Notes: generated from the letters alone by a model not told the origin. DNA of 64,000 nt from Rheinheimera faecalis (GCF_021290965.1 NZ_JAJOYT010000005.1:1-64000), one strand, 5' to 3'; counted from the stretch's first letter, positions 16,021 to 25,678 are shown. Program-made: numbers and translations.

Positions 16021-17940
16021 ATGTTCAGAATTTTACTGACAGCAGCTTTGTTGCTGAGCCCTTTGGCCCATGCCGATATTCGCCTGCCTAAATTGATTGG
16101 CGATGGCATGGTGTTACAGCGCGATACTACTATTCCGCTGTGGGGTTGGGCCGATGCGGATGAAGCTGTTGAAGTGCGTTTTAATGGCCAGTTAGTAGGG
16201 CAGGTCAAAACAAAAGATGGTCGCTGGATGCTGCAATTGCCTGCTCAGCAGGCCGGTGGGCCACATCAATTAAGTTTTAAAAGCCGAAATCTAATTGAGC
16301 TGAAAGATATTTATTTTGGTGATGTTTGGGTGGCGTCTGGCCAGTCCAATATGGAACTGGAAATGATACGGGTGGCTGAGGCTTATCCAGAGGATTTAAC
16401 CAGCGCCAACTACCCGTTAATCCGTCAGTTTAAGGTGCCACAAGAGTACAATTTTAAAGCACCACAGCAGGATTTCAGCGGCGGTGAATGGGTTTCGGCC
16501 AACCCAAAAAGTATCGACAACTTCTCTGCTTTGGCCTTTTATTTTGGCCGTGAATTGTTTCAGCATAACGCTGTGCCGATCGGCATTTTAAATAATGCTC
16601 TGGGTGGCTCGCCTGTCGAAGCCTGGATGAGTGAAGAGGCATTGCAGCCTTTTCCTGAAGCTTTAGCCGAAGGCATTAAATTTCGTGATGACCAGTTAAT
16701 TCAATCCATCACAGCGGCCGATAAAAGCAAAAACGATCAATGGTATGGTGATTTGCAACGCCGTGATCCGGGTTTAACCAGTAAAACGCCCTGGTATAGC
16801 GAAACTTTAGATGACAGCAACTGGCAAAAATTTAGCGTGCCCGGCTTCCGACCAAAGCCTTTTACCGGTGTCTGGTGGCTACGTAAAACAATAGATCTGA
16901 CAGCAGCACAAGCACAAGAGGCCAAGATTTTACGTTTGGGCTCGATAGTGGATGCCGACGAGGTCTATATCAATGGCAAACAAGTGGGCAATACCACTTA
17001 TATGTATCCGCCACGCCGTTACGAATTACCTGCCGGAGCGCTGAAAGCCGGCACTAACCTGATTGCAGTACGTGTCACCTCGGCCAATGGTAAAACCGGT
17101 CTGATACCGGATAAGCCTTATTGGATAGGCACTGACGCCAACCCGCTACCACTCACTGGCCAATGGAAAATGCAAACCGCAGCTGCGGCTCAAAATTTGC
17201 CGGGCGATACTTTTATCCGCTGGAAACCTTTGGGTTTATACAATGGTTTATTGGCCCCTTTAACCTCCTTGCCTATTAAAGGTGTGATTTGGTATCAAGG
17301 CGAATCTAATGTCGGTGCTTATAAGGACTATCAGCCACGTTTTACTGCCATGATCCGTGACTGGCGAGCCAAGTGGGCGCAAGGCACTGGCCAGCAAAAT
17401 CAGTTCCCGTTTTTATTTGTGCAGTTGGCGAATTATCTGGAAAAAACTAAAGATCCTGTAGAAAGTTCCTGGGCAGGTTTACGCGAAGCGCAGCGTCAAA
17501 GCTTATCTGAAGCCAATACAGCTATGGTAGTGGCCATCGATAAAGGCGAATGGAATGATATTCACCCTGTCGATAAAAAGACCTTAGGTCAGCGGCTGGC
17601 ATTAGCAGCCCGTGCCGTGGCTTTGGGTGAAAAGGTCGGGTATCAGGGGCCTGAATTGGAGTCTGTGATGGCTGAAGGCTCGCAGCTCAAACTCAACTTT
17701 AATCACAGCGGCGAAAGTTTAGTGTTGAAAGGCACAGGCAACAGCTTTGCTATAGCTGGCGCAGATGGCCAGTATCGTTGGGCCAAAGTGCAGCTCAAAG
17801 AGCAGCAACTGTTGTTATCGCACCCTGATATCAAAACTCCGGTCAAAGTGCGTTATGCCTGGGCTGATAATCCAGAGGCGGTACTTTTTAATAGCGAGGG
17901 TTTACCTGCAGGACCTTTTGAGGCAAAAATAATGAAATGA
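16021..17940 (+). CDS. SGNH/GDSL sialate O-acetylesterase-like acetyl(xylan) esterase
   Basis: A 639-residue exported esterase of the sialate O-acetylesterase family. Signal peptide 1-18 (SPLAHA). The SGNH catalytic Ser is in WVASGQSNMEL; the Gly block is around GGSPVEAWMS, GVIWYQGESN supplies the oxyanion-hole region, and NDIHP holds the Asp/His pair. Between about residues 230 and 390 an inserted beta-sandwich resembles the sugar-binding domain of family 2 hydrolases (KTIDLTAAQ...EVYINGKQVG). In a xylan locus the likely job is to remove acetyl groups from xylose, though sialate or other sugar esters are possible. Start ATG with AAGGATG-type leader; last gene of the plus-strand unit. Confidence 0.85.
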   Translation: MFRILLTAALLLSPLAHADIRLPKLIGDGMVLQRDTTIPLWGWADADEAVEVRFNGQLVGQVKTKDGRWMLQLPAQQAGGPHQLSFKSRNLIELKDIYFGDVWVASGQSNMELEMIRVAEAYPEDLTSANYPLIRQFKVPQEYNFKAPQQDFSGGEWVSANPKSIDNFSALAFYFGRELFQHNAVPIGILNNALGGSPVEAWMSEEALQPFPEALAEGIKFRDDQLIQSITAADKSKNDQWYGDLQRRDPGLTSKTPWYSETLDDSNWQKFSVPGFRPKPFTGVWWLRKTIDLTAAQAQEAKILRLGSIVDADEVYINGKQVGNTTYMYPPRRYELPAGALKAGTNLIAVRVTSANGKTGLIPDKPYWIGTDANPLPLTGQWKMQTAAAAQNLPGDTFIRWKPLGLYNGLLAPLTSLPIKGVIWYQGESNVGAYKDYQPRFTAMIRDWRAKWAQGTGQQNQFPFLFVQLANYLEKTKDPVESSWAGLREAQRQSLSEANTAMVVAIDKGEWNDIHPVDKKTLGQRLALAARAVALGEKVGYQGPELESVMAEGSQLKLNFNHSGESLVLKGTGNSFAIAGADGQYRWAKVQLKEQQLLLSHPDIKTPVKVRYAWADNPEAVLFNSEGLPAGPFEAKIMK

Positions 17941-17944
17941 ATCC

Positions 17945-18024
17945 GTAGGGGCGGGTCTTGTACCCGTCCGTCTAATGATACCGCGGTACGGATGGAAAGG
18001 GCCGGGACAAGCCACGGCCCCTAC
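17945..18024. repeat. 80-bp copy of the GTAGGGGC / GCCCCTAC repeat
   Basis: Starts GTAGGGGCGGGTC and ends CGGCCCCTAC, with the internal ACCGCGGTA-GATGGAAAGGG text shared with the element at 6331-6452. It fills the gap between two convergent genes and could end both transcripts through its stem structures. A spacer segment of the longer copy is missing. Confidence 0.7.
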
Positions 18025-18027
18025 AAG

Positions 18028-18705
18028 TTACGACGGGTCAATAAAACTACTGATGGTTAGCCGACCTAGTCTCGGGTCGGCTGATAGGCTGGTGTCTTTA
18101 GTAATCACGCCGCTGTGCAGCAAATGACGGCGATACACAATAAGCCGGTTAAATACGCCGGGTTGCTGTGTTATTTGTTCAAACAAGGGTGTATCACCCT
18201 GAATATAACCATCAGTCGTTTTAGGCAGATGGGGGCCGTTATTTTCGCTTTCCAGTGAGCGGTAATACTCCAGAGTGCGGCTTTCATCTATGCATTCAAA
18301 ACCTGTTTTTCGATGCCGATAAAAGGCCGTCCCGCCCTGATCACCCTGATATAAATAATGCACAGCCGCCAGTGCGTGTTTTTCCGTGGTATCAAAATGT
18401 GGGATACGTTGCAGCAGTTTTAATTGCTCTGGCGGCGTAGTCACCATTGAAAAATGACAGACTGAAAAACCAAGTTTTGTCGCTGGCAGTTCAAAACAAT
18501 CAATCAAAGTTTGTTGCAGGCTTTGCAGCATAAATTGCCGATAGGCAGCAGGTGCCGCAGCACGAACACCTGGGTAATAGGGCGAATTGGCCAGAAATGT
18601 CTGACTCGCTGCATAATCCACCAGGCTTTCAGGCTGTGGAATAAAGTTATCCACCACTAAAAGTGGGGATTGTTCATTGCCTACCGTAAGCCTGGTGATC
18701 TGCAT
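18028..18705 (-). CDS. DUF6445 family protein, probable 2OG-Fe(II) oxygenase fold
   Basis: A 225-residue cytoplasmic protein of the DUF6445 type that follows tryptophan-halogenase genes in many TonB-receptor clusters. I see the pattern of a 2-oxoglutarate/Fe(II) dioxygenase: His103-x-Asp105 in IPHFDTTEKH, a GGTAFYRHRKTGF strand, His197 in RRHLLHSG, and Arg215 in LGRLTISSF that would bind the co-substrate. The ATG at 18705 is eight bases after the halogenase stop; a TTG at 18735 in the same frame would overlap the halogenase. The oxygenase reading is inference from motif order; no substrate is known. Confidence 0.65.
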   Translation of the reverse strand: MQITRLTVGNEQSPLLVVDNFIPQPESLVDYAASQTFLANSPYYPGVRAAAPAAYRQFMLQSLQQTLIDCFELPATKLGFSVCHFSMVTTPPEQLKLLQRIPHFDTTEKHALAAVHYLYQGDQGGTAFYRHRKTGFECIDESRTLEYYRSLESENNGPHLPKTTDGYIQGDTPLFEQITQQPGVFNRLIVYRRHLLHSGVITKDTSLSADPRLGRLTISSFIDPS

Positions 18706-18713
18706 TGATTGTG

Positions 18714-20195
18714 TCAGTTCAGAGTAGAAGGGCAATACTGACGCAAGAAATCACGGTGCGATGGCAATCTGTCGACCGCAGCGTTAATGGTCTCGCGGAT
18801 ACTTTGCAGATGACGGCTTAATTCGCCCTGACCTAAACCAGCGACCAACTGGTGATAACTTTGCGGCTGCAGCCGTTGCCCCAACATCACATGGCTCCAG
18901 GATTCCAACCTGAACATTTCATCGCCGGTCTGGAAGGCATGAGCACTTTCTTTAAATAATTCCATCCGATGCGCGAGCGTGTCTGGTATGGACATGGTGC
19001 GGCAATAATCCCAGAATGGGCTGTCGTTACGTTCTGTCTGGTGGTAATGCAGAATAATAAAGTCGCGGATTTTTTCCACTTCGGTAATGGACTGCTGATT
19101 GTATTCTTCAGTTAAAGCCGGAGTGACGCCATTAAAGGGGAATAGTCTTAATAAACGGATAATGCCACTCATAAAGAGGAAAATACTGGTCGATTCCAAG
19201 GGTTCGATAAAACCACTGGATAAGCCAATAGCGACACAGTTTTTATTCCAGAGCTTTTTGCGACGTCCAGTCTGATAACTCAGTACCCTGGGCTCAAACA
19301 AGGCAGGAGCCTCCAGCCCATCCAGCAAACGTTGCTTCGCCTTTTCGTCCGATAAATAATCGCTGGCATACACCAGACCATTGCCGACTCTGTGCTGCAA
19401 TGGAATTTTCCATTGCCAGCCGCTGTCATGTGCTATAGCTCTGGTGTAAGGATGCATAGTTGGGCCGGGTTCTGTCTGTACTACGACGGCTTTATTGCAA
19501 GGCAACCAATGGTCCCAGCGGTCATAGCCAGTTTTTAAGGTCTGTTCGATCAACAATGCTCTAAAGCCAGTGCAGTCGATAAACAAATCACCTGTTATTT
19601 CCTGACCTGATTCCAGCACTAAGGAGCGGATATCACCGTTGACATGCTGCTGTACCTGAGCAATTTTACCTTCTATACGCACCGCGCCTAAATCTTCGCT
19701 GAACTTGCGGAGAAAACGGGCGTAACGGCCGGCATCCAGATGGTAGGCATAGTTGATCACTGACTTTTCGGTTTTGCCAAACTTATGTAATTTAGCGGCC
19801 TGTAATTCGTAGCAATAGTCGCCAAAGGGCGCATCGACGCCTTGTTTTAAGCCGTGTAAATAATAGTGCTGGAAGTCAGTTAAAAAACTGCCTTTGCCTG
19901 TGACACCAAAAGGGTGGAAATACTGATCGCCTGTCTGGCCCCAGTTTTCAAAAGAGATAGCCAGTTTAAAAGTAGCGTCCGTGGCTTTCATAAAGTCCTG
20001 TTCGTCTATGCCAAGTAAGTTATGAAACAGTTGCACCGGCGGTACTGTAGACTCGCCAACACCCACAGTGCCAATTTCTTCTGACTCAATCAGCACTACC
20101 TCAATCAGACCTTTCAGACGTTTGGACAAAGCTGCAGCTGCAACCCAGCCTGCTGTACCGCCGCCTGCTATCACTACTTTTTTTACTTGTTGCAT
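18714..20195 (-). CDS. Flavin-dependent tryptophan-halogenase family protein
   Basis: A 493-residue member of the tryptophan-halogenase family. FAD-binding GxGxxG is seen as VIAGGGTAGWVAA at residues 8-20, the halogenase signature WxWxIP as GWQWKIPL, and Lys77 in DATFKLAISF matches the lysine that forms or guides the hypohalous species in PrnA-type enzymes. These residues argue for a working halogenase that uses reduced FAD, chloride or bromide and oxygen. The target is not known; relatives of this subgroup sit next to TonB receptors and SapC rather than in antibiotic pathways. The flavin reductase it would need is not in the window. ATG at 20195 preceded by AGGGGATAG. Confidence 0.85.
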   Translation of the reverse strand: MQQVKKVVIAGGGTAGWVAAAALSKRLKGLIEVVLIESEEIGTVGVGESTVPPVQLFHNLLGIDEQDFMKATDATFKLAISFENWGQTGDQYFHPFGVTGKGSFLTDFQHYYLHGLKQGVDAPFGDYCYELQAAKLHKFGKTEKSVINYAYHLDAGRYARFLRKFSEDLGAVRIEGKIAQVQQHVNGDIRSLVLESGQEITGDLFIDCTGFRALLIEQTLKTGYDRWDHWLPCNKAVVVQTEPGPTMHPYTRAIAHDSGWQWKIPLQHRVGNGLVYASDYLSDEKAKQRLLDGLEAPALFEPRVLSYQTGRRKKLWNKNCVAIGLSSGFIEPLESTSIFLFMSGIIRLLRLFPFNGVTPALTEEYNQQSITEVEKIRDFIILHYHQTERNDSPFWDYCRTMSIPDTLAHRMELFKESAHAFQTGDEMFRLESWSHVMLGQRLQPQSYHQLVAGLGQGELSRHLQSIRETINAAVDRLPSHRDFLRQYCPSTLN

Positions 20196-20225
20196 CGTCT
20201 ATCCCCTTTGATTTTTATAATTTTT

Positions 20226-21272
20226 CTAGCGATTTAGTCTGTTTAACAGCATGGCCCGTAGTTGTCTGGCTTGCATCTCGTCCAGCTCACCGAGCACACC
20301 ACGGGCCTGTTCTGGTAAGTGTTGTCCGGCTTTTTTCGGATCGTCAAAAATGTAATGATTCAGCACGGCTTGCCAGGCTTTGCGTTCGTGTTCTGGTTTG
20401 TCACGCAGGCATAACAGCGCGTGATACAGCAAATTAGTGCCTGAACCTGTGTAGCGTGGTGCTGTGCTCCACCAGTAGTTGATCAGAATATTAAATGACA
20501 TTAACCCTTCCACCTGATGCCACCACATGCTTGGCAGGTACAGTGCATCTCCTGGTTCCAGTTCTGCAATTTGTCCTGCTGCTATAGCTTTTGGAAAATC
20601 AGGGAAACGCTCTAAGTCTGGATTGTCGAAATCCACCATGCTAATGACCTGACCGCCTGGTGTCGGCTCTAATGGACCCGGGTATAAATGACTGATCTGA
20701 TCCGGTGGAAACAAGCTAAAACGTCTTTTACCGAGCACACAGCAGGCCAGGTTTTCTGATGAATCATAGTGGCAAGCGGCAAGGGATTTATTGCCTAGCC
20801 AAATACTGACTCTGTCGGGTTCGGTGTCATAACTCACAGCCGGTTTGGGCAACTGAATATCGTTGTGTTGCCGCAAAGTTGGAAAATGAGTACTCAGCAA
20901 ATTGGAGGCTATGTAAACAGAAGGCGGTTGCTCCAGTTCTTGCCACTGTAATATTTGCTGCAGTACCTGATCAACCTGACCCAGCCGGGTTTCATAATTG
21001 AGTTTTTTGCAGCTTTCGTCGTAAAAATAACGGCCATTCAGAGTCGGGTCGCCATAAAAAACCTGAGTGGCTTTGCCGTTGTAATGACTGCACAAATAAT
21101 CTGCCACAGCAGCAGAACCTTGTTGGCCCAGTTGCACTAAAGGCCAGTGACTGACCAGACCTTTGAGGATCACAGGTTCAGCACCCGACAGAACTTCAGC
21201 CGGGATTACACCACTTTGGCATTGGATTTCTCTGGTTTTGCGGCTAATAGCCAGGCTGGCGTTTTCTGTCAC
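20226..21272 (-). CDS. Cupin_8/JmjC-type 2OG-Fe(II) hydroxylase-like protein
   Basis: A 348-residue protein of the cupin-like (FIH/JmjC) family. The iron-binding triad is visible: His168 and Asp170 in AACHYDSSENL and His252 in LPSMWWHQVEG, on either side of GKRRFSLFPP, so hydroxylase chemistry is plausible. The frame extends to 21329 and would overlap SapC by 44 bases; I chose the GTG at 21272, which has a GGGGG ribosome binding site five bases upstream and lies 14 bases after the SapC stop. Family members with this context accompany tryptophan halogenases; the modified molecule is unknown. Confidence 0.75.
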   Translation of the reverse strand: MTENASLAISRKTREIQCQSGVIPAEVLSGAEPVILKGLVSHWPLVQLGQQGSAAVADYLCSHYNGKATQVFYGDPTLNGRYFYDESCKKLNYETRLGQVDQVLQQILQWQELEQPPSVYIASNLLSTHFPTLRQHNDIQLPKPAVSYDTEPDRVSIWLGNKSLAACHYDSSENLACCVLGKRRFSLFPPDQISHLYPGPLEPTPGGQVISMVDFDNPDLERFPDFPKAIAAGQIAELEPGDALYLPSMWWHQVEGLMSFNILINYWWSTAPRYTGSGTNLLYHALLCLRDKPEHERKAWQAVLNHYIFDDPKKAGQHLPEQARGVLGELDEMQARQLRAMLLNRLNR

Positions 21273-21285
21273 ACGCAGGCCCCCG

Positions 21286-22035
21286 TCACAGCTTCTGTTG
21301 CTGGCGCAAACTATTGTTTTTGCGCTCAATTAAATGACGAATATTACCCATCGAAAACACCATGGCGTAAATCAGCGCTAAAAAGCCGGACTGTTGCAGC
21401 CTGGCAAGGGCCTCTGCAGGTAAAGTCGCCAGCCGTTGTTCATTAATACAATAGTTACCCAGCAAGCGGATTTTCTCACTATTGTGCAAAGCAAATTCAA
21501 TGGTGACAGGCTCTACCAGCTCAAGTTGCTCCAGCGCTTTGTAAAACACCGGCGCTACAGCTGTGCCTTGATGGATAGTTTCTAAACGTGCCGAAATATG
21601 TTCCAGATAAGGGCTGTTGCCGCCCTGAGATAAAAACAATTGCTGGCCTTGTTCTGTGTTTACTTTGGGGTGATCCATATCCATATGCACCACAGCGTTT
21701 GGCATTTCGTCCTGCATACCCATAGAGCGCTGGAAGCCAATCAGAAAAGGGCCTTTTTCAATGCTGGCCGGAATATAACGCGCATCCCAACCTGTCGCAT
21801 GCTGGTCATTCAGATACAAATTTTCTGCCGCGGCAAAACCTAATAAAGCGACAGCCTGATAGGAGCCTTGTGGGTCGTCTTTTCGCAGCAGGATCGGATA
21901 TTCTTTTTGTAATTCAGTAAATTCAGTGGGGAACACCAGAGCGCTATGCAGATTGTCGCCAAACTCCGGCCCAAAGTAATGGATAACGCGGGTATTCTGA
22001 TGGTCGATATTATTCAGTAACACATGCCTGGTCAT
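21286..22035 (-). CDS. SapC family protein
   Basis: A 249-residue SapC-like protein, named after a surface-layer-associated protein of Campylobacter but common in TonB-receptor gene clusters of Alteromonadales and Caulobacterales. Recognised from HSALVFPTEFTELQKEYP, FLIGFQRSMG and the C-terminal LIYAMVFSMGNIRHLI segments. It has no signal peptide or membrane helix and its biochemical role is not established. It begins the run SapC, cupin_8, halogenase, DUF6445, which is closely spaced and probably one transcript. ATG at 22035. Confidence 0.75.
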   Translation of the reverse strand: MTRHVLLNNIDHQNTRVIHYFGPEFGDNLHSALVFPTEFTELQKEYPILLRKDDPQGSYQAVALLGFAAAENLYLNDQHATGWDARYIPASIEKGPFLIGFQRSMGMQDEMPNAVVHMDMDHPKVNTEQGQQLFLSQGGNSPYLEHISARLETIHQGTAVAPVFYKALEQLELVEPVTIEFALHNSEKIRLLGNYCINEQRLATLPAEALARLQQSGFLALIYAMVFSMGNIRHLIERKNNSLRQQQKL

Positions 22036-22057
22036 ATTAATGTCCCTGTTTACCCTT

Positions 22058-22173
22058 CGTACTTGAAGCTGCAGCTTTGTTGACTACGCGCTTTCGCCCC
22101 AGTCACATAGGCTACTATGCTCCTGGGGACTCAATCACTTGTCGTCGCGCTGCAACTCCAATTACTTTGGGTA
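22058..22173 (+). repeat. Copy B of the ~115-bp dispersed intergenic repeat
   Basis: CGTACTTGAAGCTGCAGC, then TTGTTGACTACGCG and the CCCCAGTCACATAG...CTATGCTCCTGGGG core, ending TTTGGGTA. It occupies most of the 161-base gap between the TonB receptor stop and the SapC start, so it may split the two into separate transcripts or act as a processed spacer. Confidence 0.75.
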
Positions 22174-22196
22174 AAAAACTGCTTATATTCTTACGT

Positions 22197-25100
22197 TTAG
22201 AACTGGTAACGCATACCTACCTGATAACGTGCATCCAGGTCTGTCAGATACCACAACATGGATTCGTTACGGGCATGAGACCGGCTGTCTTCGCCTGTCA
22301 GGTTCAGCGCTTCGATAAATACCGTCAGTTGATCGTTTACATCGTAGCCGAGGTTCATGTCCAACTGCCAGTAGGCTTCTTCAAAGCGTGGGTTGTTTGA
22401 ACCCCCTTTGTTAACCTCTGCCAGATATTCATCACGCCAGTTCCATGCTACCCGTGCTGTCCAGCCTTCTTTCTCATAAATACCGATTAAGTTGGCTGTA
22501 TCACTCAGACCCAGTAACGCAAACTGAGACTCACCCGGGTTGGCATTCACATCAAAGCCAATATCACCCCGAACTATGGTGTAGTTCGCCTGCACACCAA
22601 AACCTGTTTCACCAAAGAAATGCTGAATAGCAAACTCGGCACCATGAATTTTGGCTGCTCTGTTGTTATCCGGTGTACTGGTACGGAATTCCAATTCCGG
22701 ATCATCAGCGTTGGCTATTAAGTCAAAACCCGGGTTGCTCGCCAGGAAGTCAATTTGCTCCGGAGTACCGGTAAACTGAGGGTTAGCACCAAATTCAGCA
22801 ATCATATCCGGATGGTTACGGTATTCAGTAAATACCATCATCGCATACAGATAAGTATCATCCAGCGGGAAACCTGCATCCTGTACCGCTTGTGCAGCAG
22901 CTATAGCACGAGGGCCACCTGTGACATCCTGAATACCTAACAATGGCTGATCCACCTGACGACTACCGATAAAGTTCACTACGTCTTTTTGGAATAAACC
23001 AGCTGACATATAGCTGCCATTATCGTAGTACCATTCTAAAGATAAATCGTAGTTGGATGATTCCAGTGGCAGCAGTGCAGGGTTTGATGCGTTGGCTGTT
23101 GGCTGAGCACCTAACAGGGTAGAACCACCGCCGCCACCAAAGTTAGAAGCCGATACACCTAAACTACCTAAACCTGCACGGGCTATTGTTTTGCTAAAGG
23201 AGAAACGGCTGATTAAGTCGTCACTCAGGTGTAGCGTAAAGTCTAAGCTTGGTAACAGGTAGTCGTACTTGTTTTCTGCATTAAATGGTTGTGCAGGCAC
23301 AGTACTGTCCACATAAGCGACGATGTCGTTATTATCTTCCCAGCGGAAATAGTTTCTGCTGACCAGCGAGCTGGATTCAGATTCAGTTTCTTCGTAACGT
23401 AAGCCAGTTAATACATCAAATGGCATTTTGCCGATTTCACCACCCAAAGAGATCTGGAAGTAAGCCGCCATGGTGTCTTCTTTGACTATATTGTCAGAAG
23501 ACAGCGATGTTTCAGACGCTGTAGGAATACCTGGATACAGATCTAAAGCTGCGGTGTATAAAGCGCGTGGATCAGCAATAAAACCGTAACCACCAGGTAA
23601 AGCTGTGAAGTCATCGAACTCGCCAGGTAAATCAAATGGCTGGATCAGATCACCAAACTCGCCTGGATTACCTACGTTCCAGTTACCAAGGGCAATGTTA
23701 TTACCCGCAGTTTGAATGGTACGGGATTCCATATTGCGTATTTCGACACCAAAGTCGAAACGACCGTTGTCTACTAAATAAATGGCATCCAGTTTAAATT
23801 GCTGAATATCACTTTCCTGGCCAGCGTTACGAATACGGGCTATAGAGGAACCTACATCACCAGCATCCACCATACCGTTGCCATTGGCACCTTTACCTGG
23901 AGCTGAATCGTTGTAAACGTTCAGATAAGTTGGTAAATCTGCACCCCAGAACCATTCACGGGACTCAACTATAGGAGCACCTAAACCTACAGCTAATTCA
24001 CCTGAATTACGTGGGCCAGTGCCACGGCTGTGCATCTTGGAATCGTGAGCATCAAAGACAAACGTCAGATCATCGCTGTAGTCATATTCTAAGTTTAAGC
24101 CCAAAGACTTCAGCGTATTGGTTTGTTCACGCCATTGCTGCTCGTAGCCTTCATCTACAGTGCTTGCATACTCTTCTTTAATGTAAGTAGGCGTTTTTAC
24201 TAAGTTATTATCAAAATCAACTTGCTTGGTGTTGTTACCGGTTTGAACCCAGTTCGTGACTTCACCTCTGTGCTCAACAATATTGTTTTCAGCGTAGGTG
24301 TAATCACCTGTCGCAGTGAATTTTTCAGACGGTTTAAATTGCAAGGTCAACTGCGCGTTGTCGCGTTCACGTTGTGAGTCTGAAAAAGCATAACGAATAT
24401 CGTTAGGGCGTGCGTACAACTGACCCTGGTCTGGGGCGTTATTGACAACAGTGTCAGCATTGTTCCATAAGCGATCTGCATCAGCCAGGTCGTCCCAGTA
24501 GCCCACTTGCCAGTCATTGACTGTAGCGCCAGTATAACCTGAGTCGCGTTGCTGATGACTTGCAGACACACTGACACCAAATTTATCGTCTTCACTGGCA
24601 TGACTGAAAATACCTGAAATTTCAGGGGTAATATCATCACCAGCTCTGTTGGTAGTGTCATGCGCTGCTTTTACACCTATGCTGGCTATATCTTCAGAGT
24701 TTTCCAGCGGACGGTTTGTTTTGATATTTAAAGTAGCGCCTATACCACCAGTGGCCACATTGGCTTTGCTGGTTTTATAAACTTCAACGCCGCTGATACT
24801 TTCAGAAGCCAGATTAGAGAAGTCAAAAGCACGGGCACTACCACCACGGCTTGAACCATCTGCACCTGAACCCGCCGCGTAAGTGTTAGCAGCAGGCATA
24901 GTACGGCCGTTTAGTGTGACCATGTTATTGTCACCACCAAAACCCCGAACTGTTACTTCAGTACCTTCACCGTTAGTACGACTGATGGACACACCTGAGA
25001 TACGTTGCAGAGACTCTGCCAGGTTGGTATCCGGGAACTTACCAATATCTTCAGCAGAGATGGCGTCTACCACCCCCATCGAATTACGTTTAATTTCAGC

Positions 25101-25283
25101 TGCTTGTTGCAAGCTGGAGCGCACACCATAAACTGCGATAATTTCAACTGGTGCTTCTGCTGCTTTAGTTTCTTGTGCTTGTTGTGTTTCCTGCGCATAA
25201 AGTGGCAACACTGCTGTGCCACTCAGTAGCAGGGTGACAGCCCTTGCTACTGCTGTTCTGGTAAATATCTTATTATTTTTCAT
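22197..25283 (-). CDS. TonB-dependent outer-membrane receptor, carbohydrate type
   Basis: A 1,028-residue TonB-dependent receptor. The signal peptide ends near LYAQETQQ; a TonB box (PVEIIAVYG) leads into the plug (SLQRISGVSI, VRGFGGDNNMVTLNG), and the 22-strand barrel ends in a terminal Phe (QVGMRYQF), the outer-membrane sorting signal. Length and the linked SapC/halogenase genes fit the receptors for glycans of Alteromonadales; position beside a xylan locus suggests xylo-oligosaccharide uptake, which remains inference. Several upstream starts exist; the ATG at 25283 (MKNNK) has AGAGGG 10 bases before it and gives a normal signal peptide. One ATG further up (25292) is too close to that ribosome binding site. 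Confidence 0.88.
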   Translation of the reverse strand: MKNNKIFTRTAVARAVTLLLSGTAVLPLYAQETQQAQETKAAEAPVEIIAVYGVRSSLQQAAEIKRNSMGVVDAISAEDIGKFPDTNLAESLQRISGVSISRTNGEGTEVTVRGFGGDNNMVTLNGRTMPAANTYAAGSGADGSSRGGSARAFDFSNLASESISGVEVYKTSKANVATGGIGATLNIKTNRPLENSEDIASIGVKAAHDTTNRAGDDITPEISGIFSHASEDDKFGVSVSASHQQRDSGYTGATVNDWQVGYWDDLADADRLWNNADTVVNNAPDQGQLYARPNDIRYAFSDSQRERDNAQLTLQFKPSEKFTATGDYTYAENNIVEHRGEVTNWVQTGNNTKQVDFDNNLVKTPTYIKEEYASTVDEGYEQQWREQTNTLKSLGLNLEYDYSDDLTFVFDAHDSKMHSRGTGPRNSGELAVGLGAPIVESREWFWGADLPTYLNVYNDSAPGKGANGNGMVDAGDVGSSIARIRNAGQESDIQQFKLDAIYLVDNGRFDFGVEIRNMESRTIQTAGNNIALGNWNVGNPGEFGDLIQPFDLPGEFDDFTALPGGYGFIADPRALYTAALDLYPGIPTASETSLSSDNIVKEDTMAAYFQISLGGEIGKMPFDVLTGLRYEETESESSSLVSRNYFRWEDNNDIVAYVDSTVPAQPFNAENKYDYLLPSLDFTLHLSDDLISRFSFSKTIARAGLGSLGVSASNFGGGGGSTLLGAQPTANASNPALLPLESSNYDLSLEWYYDNGSYMSAGLFQKDVVNFIGSRQVDQPLLGIQDVTGGPRAIAAAQAVQDAGFPLDDTYLYAMMVFTEYRNHPDMIAEFGANPQFTGTPEQIDFLASNPGFDLIANADDPELEFRTSTPDNNRAAKIHGAEFAIQHFFGETGFGVQANYTIVRGDIGFDVNANPGESQFALLGLSDTANLIGIYEKEGWTARVAWNWRDEYLAEVNKGGSNNPRFEEAYWQLDMNLGYDVNDQLTVFIEALNLTGEDSRSHARNESMLWYLTDLDARYQVGMRYQF

Positions 25284-25292
25284 TCTATCCAT

Positions 25293-25678
25293 ACCCTCTT
25301 GATTTGTATTAGTCACCTGAATCAAACAGATAACCAGCGAAGTGCAATGCACCCACTGAATGCCGTTATGCTGTTTGTTTTTTTAAGGTGCTGAACTTAC
25401 CGGCTTCCTCCACTTACACGCCGAATTGCCAACTCCCCAAAATTCATTGTAGTGATACTGCCAGAACCTTGAAGTTGCCAAAATGCGTTACCCTCTTGCT
25501 TTTTTTTACATTTTTAACTGGCGAAGAACTGAACAAGGGGTTTAACAGCTAAAAGCATCAGCTAATTTAGGGAATTGCTAAAACGATGCTGGTGTTTGGA
25601 GTTTAAAAAGGGAACGACAGTAAAAGATGTAAAGTCTCAGCGATTAAAATACGGCGCAGGGGGTGGAGAGGGAAATCA
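25293..25678. other. Intergenic region upstream of the TonB receptor
   Basis: About 390 non-coding bases, AT-rich with poly-T runs at 25376-25385 and 25501-25508. The receptor promoter should lie here. I see no clear regulator palindrome, RNA gene or small open frame that I can support. Confidence 0.4.
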
